NCBI GenBank assembly: GCA_963604075.1
Contig: CAVCPW010000133.1
Span: 1-15,819, forward strand
Reading direction: 5' to 3'
Length of the DNA: 15,819 nucleotides
Source of the DNA: Anthropogastromicrobium sp963604075
GTDB taxonomy: Bacteria > Bacillota > Clostridia > Lachnospirales > Lachnospiraceae
In this document: positions 6,292-13,303 of the stretch, piece by piece
Layout of the letters: every line of letters begins with the position of its first letter
Position numbering within the stretch: the first letter of the stretch is position 1
The notes under the pieces: model-generated
Told to the model about the DNA's origin: nothing
Database searches by the model: none
What the model saw: only the letters and a program-made list of their open reading frames with translations
Made by a program: the position numbers and the translations under genes

Positions 6292-8269
6292 TCGCCGCGA
6301 AATGGAACGGCTTGGCTGGGAGCGGCCGGATTTTGTCTATGTGACAGGCGATGCATATGTTGATCACCCATCCTTTGGTCATGCAATCATCAGCCGTATC
6401 TTAGAATCACACGGCTACAAGGTAGCAATCCTGCCGCAGCCAGACTGGCGCGATGATAAAGCAATCCATGAATTTGGCACGCCGCGTCTTGGCTTTCTGG
6501 TATCATCTGGCAACATGGATTCCATGGTTAATCATTATTCAGTCTCCAAAAAAAGACGTCAGATGGATGCCTATACACCGGGCGGACTAATTGGAAAAAG
6601 ACCTGATTATGCCGATGTTGTGTATGGTAATTATATACGTCGTAATTTTCCAACAAGTCCGATTATCTTAGGTGGAATTGAAGCATCTCTTCGCCGATTA
6701 GCGCATTATGACTATTGGTCGGATAAGCTGAAGCGCTCAATCTTAATCGAATCACAAGCCGATTTGATCTCTTACGGAATGGGCGAGCATTCCATTGTAG
6801 AGATTGCAGATGCACTTGACAGTGGTCTTCCTGTCAGCGAAATCACTTTTATCCGAGGAACCGTGTGCAAGGTGCGTTCGCTTGATCGCGTACCAGATGC
6901 ACTCGTACTTCCGTCCTACGATGTCCTCGTCAAGGATAAGATGGAGTATGCAGCCAGCTTTTATAAGCAATATTGTAATACCGACCCATTTACTGCAAAA
7001 CAGTTAGCAGAGCCATATGGTGCACATTTATATGTGATTCAAAATCCACCTGCCTATCCGCTTACGACACAAGAGATGGATGATGTGTATGAACTTCCAT
7101 ATATGCGCACATATCATCCGTCCTACGAAAAGCAAGGCGGTGTACCTGCAATCTCAGAGATCAAATTTTCACTTTGCAGCAACCGTGGCTGCTTTGGCGG
7201 TTGCAGTTTCTGTGCATTAACCTTCCATCAGGGACGAATTATTCAGACGCGAAGCCATGAGTCTCTGATTCGTGAGGCCAAATTAATGACACAGGAACCA
7301 GATTTTAAGGGATACATTCACGATGTCGGCGGTCCTACAGCTAATTTCCGTCATCCGTCCTGCCAAAAGCAGTTAACAAAGGGTGTCTGTACAGGAAAGC
7401 AGTGTCTATTCCCGGCTCCTTGCAAGAATCTTACTGTTGACCATAAAGATTACATTCAGCTTCTTCGAAAACTGCGCGCTCTTCCAAAGGTAAAGAAAGT
7501 TTTTATCCGCTCTGGTATTCGTTTCGACTATGTACTGGCTGATAAAAACGACGATTTCCTAAAAGAGCTATGTCAGTATCATGTCAGTGGACAACTTAAG
7601 GTTGCTCCGGAACATGTTTCTGACCGCGTTTTAAAATATATGGGGAAGCCGGAAAATGCTGTATACAAGCGCTTTACACAGCGCTATAAGGCTATGAATG
7701 AAAAGCTTGGGCTCAAGCAATATCTGGTTCCTTATCTGATGTCTTCCCATCCGGGCTCACAGCTTTCGGATGCGGTGGAAATGGCAGAGCACCTGCGTGA
7801 TTTGGGTTACATGCCGGAACAGGTACAGGATTTTTATCCTACACCTTCCACTATTTCAACTTGTATGTACTACACAGGCATTGATCCACGTACAAAAGAA
7901 GCTGTTTACATTCCGAAGGACCCACATGAAAAAGCGATGCAGCGTGCTTTGATCCAGTATCGCGATCCAAAACTTTACGATCTGGTAAAGGAAGCATTAA
8001 TTAAATGTGGCCGTCAAGATTTAATCGGATTTGGCAAGGAATGTTTGATTGCACCAAGAAATATTGCGTCAAAAAATACTGCATCAAAAAACAATAAAAA
8101 TAACAAAGCCCAGCATGCAAAATCACATAATGATTATGATTTAAATATAAGACAGCATAGCAAAGACAAAAGTGGCAGAGCACAAAACCAGAGCGCTAAA
8201 AAATCACTTCAAGTCTCTGGTAATGACCGCTCTAAAAGCGGACATTCTGCAGGCAAAAGGAGGAAGTAA
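6272..8269 (+). CDS. ygiQ: YgiQ family radical SAM protein (UPF0313)
   Basis: This family of large radical S-adenosylmethionine proteins is conserved in bacteria but, to my knowledge, has no assigned reaction. The product has 665 residues. An N-terminal YgiQ/B12-binding-like domain contains VTGDAYVDHPSFGHAI and IILGGIEASLRR (about 133-144). The radical SAM core has RGCFGGCSFC with the CxxxCxxC cluster at Cys307, Cys311 and Cys314, followed by QGRIIQTRSHES. Further Cys lie in PSCQKQLTKGVCTGKQC, and the conserved APEHVSD comes later. The last 68 residues (about 598-665) are a low-complexity Lys/Ser/Asn/Gln-rich basic tail, probably disordered; variable basic tails occur in this family. It overlaps folD by 20 bases, and glyA follows 2 bases after its stop, so it is embedded in the folate operon. 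That placement hints at a link to one-carbon or SAM metabolism but proves nothing. The family call is secure and the function unknown. Confidence 0.93.
   Translation: MGFLPINRREMERLGWERPDFVYVTGDAYVDHPSFGHAIISRILESHGYKVAILPQPDWRDDKAIHEFGTPRLGFLVSSGNMDSMVNHYSVSKKRRQMDAYTPGGLIGKRPDYADVVYGNYIRRNFPTSPIILGGIEASLRRLAHYDYWSDKLKRSILIESQADLISYGMGEHSIVEIADALDSGLPVSEITFIRGTVCKVRSLDRVPDALVLPSYDVLVKDKMEYAASFYKQYCNTDPFTAKQLAEPYGAHLYVIQNPPAYPLTTQEMDDVYELPYMRTYHPSYEKQGGVPAISEIKFSLCSNRGCFGGCSFCALTFHQGRIIQTRSHESLIREAKLMTQEPDFKGYIHDVGGPTANFRHPSCQKQLTKGVCTGKQCLFPAPCKNLTVDHKDYIQLLRKLRALPKVKKVFIRSGIRFDYVLADKNDDFLKELCQYHVSGQLKVAPEHVSDRVLKYMGKPENAVYKRFTQRYKAMNEKLGLKQYLVPYLMSSHPGSQLSDAVEMAEHLRDLGYMPEQVQDFYPTPSTISTCMYYTGIDPRTKEAVYIPKDPHEKAMQRALIQYRDPKLYDLVKEALIKCGRQDLIGFGKECLIAPRNIASKNTASKNNKNNKAQHAKSHNDYDLNIRQHSKDKSGRAQNQSAKKSLQVSGNDRSKSGHSAGKRRK
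8256..8263 (+). promoter_or_regulatory. glyA ribosome binding site inside the ygiQ 3' end
   Basis: AAAGGAGG lies 8 nt before ATG 8272, encoding the last Lys-Arg-Arg codons of ygiQ. The end of the YgiQ tail is thus constrained by the downstream start. Confidence 0.85.
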
Positions 8270-8271
8270 AT

Positions 8272-9513
8272 ATGTTAGGATTTGAGGAAGTAGAAAATTA
8301 TGACCCGGAACTGGCACAGGCAATGTCGGATGAGCTGACCAGACAGCGCACCCACATTGAGCTGATTGCCTCTGAAAATCTTGTAAGCAAGGCCGTTATG
8401 GCAGCAATGGGAAGCGTTCTTACAAACAAATATGCAGAGGGCTACCCTGGAAAGCGCTATTACGGCGGATGCGAATATGTTGACGTAGTAGAGGAACTCG
8501 CAAGAGAACGTGCAAAGAAGCTCTTTGGCTGTGAGTATGTCAATGTGCAGCCGCACTCTGGTGCGCAGGCAAATATGGCAGTATTCTTCGCCGTATTAAA
8601 CCCTGGTGATACTTTTATGGGCATGAGTCTCGATATGGGAGGTCATCTGACACACGGAAGTCCGGTTAACATGTCTGGCAAGTATTTCAACGCAGTTCCG
8701 TATGGAATTAACGCAGATGGTTTTATAGATTATGATGAGGTTCGTCGCATTGCACTTGAGTGTAAGCCAAAGATGATCGTTGCCGGTGCCTCTGCTTATG
8801 CAAGAAAAATCGACTTCAAGCGTTTCCGTGAGATCGCAGATGAGGTTGGTGCAGTTCTTATGGTCGATATGGCTCACATTGCAGGTCTTGTTGCAGCAGG
8901 ACTTCATGAAAGCCCAATTCCTTACGCACATGTTACAACTACCACAACTCATAAGACTCTTCGCGGACCGCGCGGCGGCATGATTATGTGCAGCAATGAA
9001 GTCAACAAGAAGTACAACTTCAATAAGGCAATCTTTCCTGGAATCCAGGGTGGCCCGCTGATGCACGTCATCGCTGGAAAGGCAGTATGCTTTAAGGAGG
9101 CACTTGATCCGTCCTTCAAGTTATACGCGCAGGGCATCATCGACAACGCACAGGCACTTGCATCTGGTCTTATGAACCGTGGCTTCGATCTGGTATCAGG
9201 CGGAACTGATAATCATTTGATGCTTGTCAACCTGATTAATAAGGGTGTGACTGGAAAACAGGCAGAAAAGATGCTTGATGCAGCAAACATTACCTGCAAC
9301 AAAAATACCGTACCGAACGATCCACAGTCTGCATTTACCACTAGCGGTATCCGTCTTGGAACAGCAGCTGTCACTACCAGAGGCTTCAAGCCGGCCGATA
9401 TGGATGTCGTTGCTCAGGCAATTTCTCTTGTCATCGACGATATGGAGAAAAACAAAGAAGAGGCAATGGCACTTGTCAAGAGTCTGACAGACAAGTATCC
9501 ACTGTATGAATAA
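8272..9513 (+). CDS. glyA: Serine hydroxymethyltransferase
   Basis: A PLP enzyme that converts serine and THF to glycine and 5,10-methylene-THF, the main entry of one-carbon units. It has 413 residues, the normal length. Conserved features in order are LIASENLVS (31-39), TNKYAEGYPGKRYYGGCE (51-68), QPHSGAQAN (93-101), the GHLTHGSPVNMSG loop (124-136), VDMAHIAGLVAAG (198-210) and the PLP-lysine motif TTTTTHKTLRGPRGG with Lys228 forming the Schiff base. It begins 2 bases after ygiQ. Its products feed three neighbours: glycine for PurD, methylene-THF for FolD, and methylene-THF as the one-carbon donor for any thymidylate synthase downstream. Nothing looks atypical. Confidence 0.98.
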   Translation: MLGFEEVENYDPELAQAMSDELTRQRTHIELIASENLVSKAVMAAMGSVLTNKYAEGYPGKRYYGGCEYVDVVEELARERAKKLFGCEYVNVQPHSGAQANMAVFFAVLNPGDTFMGMSLDMGGHLTHGSPVNMSGKYFNAVPYGINADGFIDYDEVRRIALECKPKMIVAGASAYARKIDFKRFREIADEVGAVLMVDMAHIAGLVAAGLHESPIPYAHVTTTTTHKTLRGPRGGMIMCSNEVNKKYNFNKAIFPGIQGGPLMHVIAGKAVCFKEALDPSFKLYAQGIIDNAQALASGLMNRGFDLVSGGTDNHLMLVNLINKGVTGKQAEKMLDAANITCNKNTVPNDPQSAFTTSGIRLGTAAVTTRGFKPADMDVVAQAISLVIDDMEKNKEEAMALVKSLTDKYPLYE

Positions 9514-9539
9514 ATATATGAGTAAAGGTGAGTAAAGAT

Positions 9540-9566
9540 TAATATACTATTTTACCCGGTATATTA
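9540..9566 (+). repeat. 8-bp inverted repeat before dut
   Basis: TAATATAC (9540-9547) is exactly complementary to GTATATTA (9559-9566), with an 11-nt loop, followed by TTTT. It is AT-rich and too weak to be a confident terminator. It lies in the 70-base glyA-dut gap. Confidence 0.4.
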
Positions 9567-9583
9567 TTTTATAATGAGGTATC

Positions 9584-10018
9584 ATGGAAATATTAAAGAT
9601 TCGCTATTTAAGTGATAAAATTGAAAAACTTCGTTTCATCGACGGAAAGTCCGACTGGATTGATCTGCGCAGTGCAGAGGAAGTTGAAATGAAGGCTGGA
9701 GAGGCACGTCTGATCTCTCTTGGCATCGCAGTACAACTTCCAAAGGGGTATGAGGCACACGTCGTTCCAAGAAGCAGTACATTTAAGAATTTTGGCCTCA
9801 TCCAGACGAATCATATGGGTGTTATTGATGAGAGCTACTGTGGTGATAATGATGAGTGGAGACTCCCTGTCATGGCAGTACGCGACACCTGCATCCACAT
9901 AAATGACAGAATTTGCCAGTTTCGTATCATGAAACATCAGCCGGAATTAAGTTTTGAAGAGGTTGAGCATCTTGATGGATGCGACCGCGGAGGTTTTGGA
10001 ACGACTGGAAAACAATAA
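9584..10018 (+). CDS. dut: dUTP diphosphatase, SPbeta YosS-like type
   Basis: Hydrolyses dUTP to dUMP and pyrophosphate, keeping uracil out of DNA and supplying dUMP for thymidylate synthesis; family members form trimers. It has 144 residues, the usual size. All five motifs are present: DWIDLRSAE (24-32, motif 1), VPRSSTFKNFG (61-71, motif 2), MGVIDESYCGDNDEW (78-92, motif 3), NDRICQFRIMK (107-117, motif 4) and DRGGFGTTG (134-142, the Gly-rich motif 5 that closes over substrate). The DWIDLR start, PRSSTFKNFG and the GDNDxW insertion after motif 3 resemble the Bacillus YncF/YosS (SPbeta prophage) lineage more than E. coli Dut, judging from memory. That suggests a phage-type origin or exchange. 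The start is preceded by GAGG at 9576-9579. It is last in the operon, before a strong terminator. Confidence 0.93.
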   Translation: MEILKIRYLSDKIEKLRFIDGKSDWIDLRSAEEVEMKAGEARLISLGIAVQLPKGYEAHVVPRSSTFKNFGLIQTNHMGVIDESYCGDNDEWRLPVMAVRDTCIHINDRICQFRIMKHQPELSFEEVEHLDGCDRGGFGTTGKQ

Positions 10019-10030
10019 TTTACATTAAGG

Positions 10031-10066
10031 GCAGCGGAGTGCAAAAGCAGCATTCCGCTGCTTTTT
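10031..10066 (+). terminator. Strong rho-independent terminator after dut
   Basis: A 12-bp GC-rich stem (10031-10042 with 10050-10061, one G-U pair) has a 7-nt loop AAAAGCA and is followed by TTTTT (10062-10066). It starts 13 bases after the dut stop and ends the operon. Confidence 0.92.
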
Positions 10067-10136
10067 ACTGTAAATACATCTGGTGTCTGTGCGGTTGTGA
10101 CCTGTGCCATACAGCAAGAGGGACTGGAAAATAATG

Positions 10137-10165
10137 TTGCAGCGATGTCTTGTATGTGTTAAGAT
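10137..10165 (+). promoter_or_regulatory. Extended -10 promoter for the ThyX-like gene
   Basis: TTGCAG (10137-10142), a 17-bp spacer and TAAGAT (10160-10165), with the extended -10 TG at 10157-10158. It lies after the dut terminator and 40 bases before the ATG, so the next gene is probably transcribed separately. Confidence 0.6.
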
Positions 10166-10205
10166 AAGGCAGACGTGAAAAATCGTACAGGAGGAATTTA
10201 CACAA

Positions 10206-10826
10206 ATGCTTACTTTAAAAAATACATCTGTTATGAATTTTGAAAATGCTATCCGCGGAGCAAGAAATCCGATGAATAGCTGGGCCCGCATGGATAGTCA
10301 TACTGAGCCTGATGGCACCTTCGTTTTTGGGCCGAATGACCTTGATCTTGCAATACGCCTGGCAAAAGCAGGTTCCGATCATAGAAAATATTTGAGAATG
10401 ATCTTTGTTAGTGTTGACGTAACCGCACCACTTTACTGGTGGAAGGAATACGACACCTATAAGGTAGCTACTGTTGCAAATTCAACAAGCACGATGCACA
10501 AAATCCACAGTAAACCATTTTCAATGGATGATTTTTCCTGTGATCATATGACAGATAGTACCAAAAAGTTTATGGAAACAATCGTAAATGAGCTTGAGAC
10601 AATTCGCCTTCGTTTCAAAGAGACGAAATCCAAAGAGGATTGGTATGATATGATTCAGCTTCTTCCAAGTAGCTATAACCAAATGCGTACCTGTACATTC
10701 AATTATGAGACGTTAATCAACATTTATCGTGCAAGAAAGAATCACAAACTGGCTGAATGGCATACATTCTGTGATTGGATTGAAACACTTCCATATGCAG
10801 AGCAGTTAATTACATTTGAGCCATAA
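10206..10826 (+). CDS. ThyX-like protein (flavin-dependent thymidylate synthase fold) with degenerate active-site motif
   Basis: A 206-residue protein with no obvious name. Set against Thermotoga ThyX from memory, it shows consistent landmarks: NAIRGARNPM (14-23) against the N-terminal AVRAARVSF, LAKAG (52-56) against LMKHG, and VTAPLYWWKEY (72-82) against VKAPIFVARQW. The last alignment runs gap-free into the active-site motif. At the C-terminal end, LP (153-154), Thr164, Asn166, Leu170, Asn172 and Arg177 align gap-free with the ThyX LP...T.N...L.N....R segment, where the last Arg is the dUMP-binding Arg174. However, the signature RHRxxSxNExSxR is replaced by TYKVATVANSTST (84-96), and the position of Arg147 is Ile150. 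It may bind dUMP or a related nucleotide without classical ThyX chemistry, or be a divergent enzyme. AGGAGG at 10189-10194 supports the start. It follows dut and the methylene-THF genes. The gene is certain, the fold likely, the function unknown. Confidence 0.75.
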   Translation: MLTLKNTSVMNFENAIRGARNPMNSWARMDSHTEPDGTFVFGPNDLDLAIRLAKAGSDHRKYLRMIFVSVDVTAPLYWWKEYDTYKVATVANSTSTMHKIHSKPFSMDDFSCDHMTDSTKKFMETIVNELETIRLRFKETKSKEDWYDMIQLLPSSYNQMRTCTFNYETLINIYRARKNHKLAEWHTFCDWIETLPYAEQLITFEP

Positions 10827-10842
10827 TGTACTTTTATATGTC

Positions 10843-10865
10843 AAGCGGATATTCACAATCCGCTT
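10843..10865 (+). terminator. Possible terminator after the ThyX-like gene
   Basis: A perfect 8-bp stem (10843-10850 with 10858-10865) has a 7-nt loop. No immediate U-run follows. A competing stem pairs TCAAGC (10841-10846) with GCTTGA (10874-10879), which is followed by TTTTG. Either could terminate weakly. Confidence 0.45.
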
Positions 10866-10920
10866 TGCTACTTGCTTGATTTTGTTAAAAAGGTCTAATA
10901 TTTTTTGTTAAATAAGACAT

Positions 10921-10973
10921 CACAGTTGGTTATGTAATCGACAATGTCAGACTCCGTTAAATTACCGACTGTG
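10921..10973 (+). repeat. Interrupted inverted repeat upstream of the pyrH promoter
   Basis: CACAGTTGGT (10921-10930) pairs with ACCGACTGTG (10964-10973), 10 bp with one G-U pair, around a 33-nt loop. A second possible pairing is GTAAT (10934-10938) with ATTAC (10961-10965). It ends 24 bases before the -35 at 10998, so it is either part of an upstream transcript or a protein-binding site. Its role is unknown. Confidence 0.45.
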
Positions 10974-10997
10974 GTTTGAAACAATATTCTAATTTAG

Positions 10998-11026
10998 TTG
11001 ATTTTTAAATTTTGGTATGGTAAGAT
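10998..11026 (+). promoter_or_regulatory. Extended -10 promoter for pyrH-frr
   Basis: TTGATT (10998-11003), a 17-bp spacer and TAAGAT (11021-11026), with TG at 11018-11019. It would give a leader of roughly 60 nt before ATG 11093. The -10 region has the same TGnTAAGAT form as the promoter of the ThyX-like gene. Confidence 0.65.
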
Positions 11027-11092
11027 ATCGGTATATGTATCTAAGTTAAAATACAATTAAAAGATACAACCCACAGAAAGGACGAGACGAAC

Positions 11093-11797
11093 ATGGAAAA
11101 ACAGCGCAGAGTTATGCTTAAGCTCAGCGGAGAAGCATTAGCCGGTGAAAAGAAAACCGGATTTGATGAAGATGTTGTAAAAGATGTTGCAAGACAGGTT
11201 AAGCAGTCAGTTGATCAGGGTGTGCAGGTTGCAATTGTAATCGGTGGTGGAAACTTTTGGAGAGGTCGTTCAAGCAACGCAATCGACAGACCAAAGGCAG
11301 ATCAGATCGGTATGCTGGCAACTGTTATGAACTGCATCTATGTATCTGAAATCTTCCGCACCACAGGTATGAAGACCGAAATCTTCACACCATTTGCATG
11401 CAGTACATTTACAAAGCTATTCTCCAAGGATGCAGCAAACGAAGCTCTTACTCAGGGTAAGGTAGTTTTCTTTGCAGGCGGTACCGGCCATCCGTATTTT
11501 TCCACTGATACCGGTGTTGTATTACGTGCAATTGAGATGGAAGCAGATGTGATCCTGTTAGCAAAGGCCATCGATGGTGTTTACGACAGCGATCCGGCAA
11601 AGAACCCGAACGCAGTAAAGTACGATACCGTTACCATTAAGGAGGTTGTCGACAAGCGTCTTCAGGTTATTGATATGACCGCATCCATCATGTGTATGGA
11701 GAATCATATGCCGCTTGCTGTCTTTGGTCTGAACGAAGAAAACAGCATTGCAAACGCATTGAATGGCAAAATTACAGGAACCCATGTAACAGCCTAA
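11093..11797 (+). CDS. pyrH: UMP kinase
   Basis: Phosphorylates UMP to UDP with ATP in pyrimidine nucleotide synthesis; the bacterial enzyme is hexameric and belongs to the amino-acid kinase fold. It has 234 residues, normal for the family (about 235-245). Motifs are KLSGEALAG (10-18), the nucleotide-binding GGGNFWRGR (51-59), ADQIGMLATVMN (69-80), the UMP/acceptor-site GTGHPYFSTDT (130-140; GTGNPFFTTDT in many relatives) and AIDGVYDSDP (159-168). The ribosome binding site AAAGGA (11077-11082) lies 10 nt before the ATG. frr follows after 43 bases, the near-universal pyrH-frr pairing. In many bacteria rpsB-tsf precede pyrH, but here they are absent and pyrH has its own promoter. Identification is secure. 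Confidence 0.97.
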   Translation: MEKQRRVMLKLSGEALAGEKKTGFDEDVVKDVARQVKQSVDQGVQVAIVIGGGNFWRGRSSNAIDRPKADQIGMLATVMNCIYVSEIFRTTGMKTEIFTPFACSTFTKLFSKDAANEALTQGKVVFFAGGTGHPYFSTDTGVVLRAIEMEADVILLAKAIDGVYDSDPAKNPNAVKYDTVTIKEVVDKRLQVIDMTASIMCMENHMPLAVFGLNEENSIANALNGKITGTHVTA

Positions 11798-11840
11798 AAA
11801 AACAGAACTATAAAATCATAAAACCAAAGGAGCGTAACTT

Positions 11841-12395
11841 ATGAAAGAAGTTATCAAGAAGTGTGAAGAAAAAATGACAAAAACCTGCGAGAATCTTGAA
11901 GGAGAATTCGCCAACATTCGTGCAGGCCGTGCAAACCCGAATCTGTTAAACAAAATCATGGTTGAATATTATGGAACCCCGACTCCAATGCAGCAGGTTG
12001 GAAACATTTCCGTTCCAGAACCGCGAATCATCCAGATTAACCCGTGGGAAAAGAGCCTTTTAAAGGCAATCGAGAAGGCAATTTTGGCATCTGATCTTGG
12101 AATTACTCCGACAAACGACGGTACTAGCGTCCGCCTGGTATTCCCGGAACTGACTGAGGAGAGACGTAAGGAGTTAGTAAAGGATATCAAGAAAAAGGGT
12201 GAAGCCGCAAAGGTTGCTGTCCGCAATGTCCGCCGTGATTCTAACGATGCATTAAAGAAGAAAGAAAAGGCAAATGAGGTTACTGAGGACGAGCGTAAGG
12301 AAGGCGAAGAAAAAATCCAGAAGATGACCGACAAGTATATTGCAAAAATAGACAAGAGTGTTGAGAATAAATCAAAGGAAATCATGACTGTCTAA
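11841..12395 (+). CDS. frr: Ribosome recycling factor
   Basis: With EF-G it splits the post-termination ribosome so subunits can be reused. The 184 residues match the family's ~185. The two-domain RRF sequence is clear: FANIRAGRANPNLL near the N-terminus (24-37), the inserted domain from about residue 30 to 104 containing YYGTPTPMQQ and INPWEKSLLKAIEKAI, and the helical bundle with LTEERRKELVK and AKVAVRNVRRD. The ribosome binding site AAAGGAG (11826-11832) is 8 nt before the ATG. It is cotranscribed with pyrH and followed by a strong terminator, which separates it from uppS. Nothing is unusual. Confidence 0.98.
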   Translation: MKEVIKKCEEKMTKTCENLEGEFANIRAGRANPNLLNKIMVEYYGTPTPMQQVGNISVPEPRIIQINPWEKSLLKAIEKAILASDLGITPTNDGTSVRLVFPELTEERRKELVKDIKKKGEAAKVAVRNVRRDSNDALKKKEKANEVTEDERKEGEEKIQKMTDKYIAKIDKSVENKSKEIMTV

Positions 12396-12410
12396 TTAAC
12401 AGGAAATTTT

Positions 12411-12439
12411 CAGGACAGGCTTTTGCCTGTCCTGTTTTT
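12411..12439 (+). terminator. Strong rho-independent terminator after frr
   Basis: A perfect 10-bp stem (12411-12420 with 12425-12434), a TTTT loop and a TTTTT run (12435-12439), starting 16 bases after the frr stop. Confidence 0.95.
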
Positions 12440-12454
12440 CGTAACAAAATATTT

Positions 12455-12483
12455 TAGCAAATGAATAAAATACTTGCTATAGG
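12455..12483 (+). promoter_or_regulatory. Possible weak promoter for uppS-cdsA-dxr-rseP
   Basis: An extended -10 TGCTATAGG (TG 12475-12476, TATAGG 12478-12483) lies in the 64-base gap between the frr terminator and uppS. The -35 match (TAGCAA, 12455-12460) is poor. A promoter is expected here because a terminator precedes it, but this choice is tentative. Confidence 0.35.
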
Positions 12484-12503
12484 AAACACACGAGGTAATC
12501 AAT

Positions 12504-13223
12504 ATGGACGAACAAAAAAAGATTCCCCGCCACGTTGCGATCATTATGGATGGAAATGGAAGATGGGCTGAGCGCAGGAATCTACCGCGCAAAATGGGTC
12601 ATGCAGAAGGATGTAAGGTACTTGAGCAGACTGTGCGTGACGCTGCCAATATCGGCATCGACTATTTGACAGTCTACGCATTTTCTACGGAAAACTGGAA
12701 ACGTTCTGAGGAAGAAGTTTCTGCTCTGATGGTATTGATGGGCATTTATATCAAAAAGTTGTTAAAGGTTGCAGCTGAAGAAAATGTATGTGTCAAAATC
12801 ATCGGTGAACGAAGCCGCTTTGCACCAGAGTTGGTAAAAGGCTTAAATAAGCTTGAGTATGAGACAAGAAACAATACTCGCATGATATTTGCCATTGCGA
12901 TTAACTATGGTGCTAGAGATGAGATGCGCCGTGGTATGATTCGCATGGCAGAGGACGTAAAGAGCGGAAAGTTAGAACCGCAGGAAATTACCGAGCAGAC
13001 GATCGGTTCCTATCTGGATACAGCCGATATGCCGGATCCGGATCTTCTAATTCGCACCAGCGGCGAGATGCGCCTGTCAAATTTTCTGCTCTGGCAGCTG
13101 GCTTATACTGAGATCTACGTAACCGATGTTTTATGGCCTGATTTCAATAAAGCAGAGCTGCAAAAGGCAGTCGATTCCTTCGGAAAACGTGAGCGCCGCT
13201 ATGGAGGTCGTCTAACTAAATAA
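12504..13223 (+). CDS. uppS: Undecaprenyl diphosphate synthase (cis-prenyltransferase)
   Basis: Condenses isopentenyl diphosphate onto farnesyl diphosphate to make undecaprenyl diphosphate, the precursor of the lipid carrier for peptidoglycan and other wall polymers. It has 239 residues, typical length. Conserved regions are HVAIIMDGNGRWA (10-22) with the catalytic Asp16, GHAEG (32-36), TVYAFSTENWKR (56-67), INYGARDE (133-140; NYGGR in most relatives) and LIRTSGEMRLSNFLLWQ (182-198). The last region binds the isopentenyl pyrophosphate. It starts a group with cdsA, dxr and rseP, and dxr feeds the isoprenoid supply that UppS uses. Identification is secure. Confidence 0.97.
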   Translation: MDEQKKIPRHVAIIMDGNGRWAERRNLPRKMGHAEGCKVLEQTVRDAANIGIDYLTVYAFSTENWKRSEEEVSALMVLMGIYIKKLLKVAAEENVCVKIIGERSRFAPELVKGLNKLEYETRNNTRMIFAIAINYGARDEMRRGMIRMAEDVKSGKLEPQEITEQTIGSYLDTADMPDPDLLIRTSGEMRLSNFLLWQLAYTEIYVTDVLWPDFNKAELQKAVDSFGKRERRYGGRLTK

Positions 13224-13303
13224 AAGGCGGCACAACGATTTTTTGATTCAATCATCTCAGTCGAATCATTCAAAATTTTATTTACTATGGAAAGGCATAA
13301 ATT

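Noticed and set aside
8596..9066. 156-codon open frame on the - strand inside glyA
   Set aside because: It is antisense to a highly conserved gene, is rich in Cys, Asn and Ile codons typical of shadow frames, and shows no domain.
9570..9575. Perfect TATAAT just before dut
   Set aside because: No -35 lies 17 bp upstream, and transcription would start at the start codon, leaving out the ribosome binding site.
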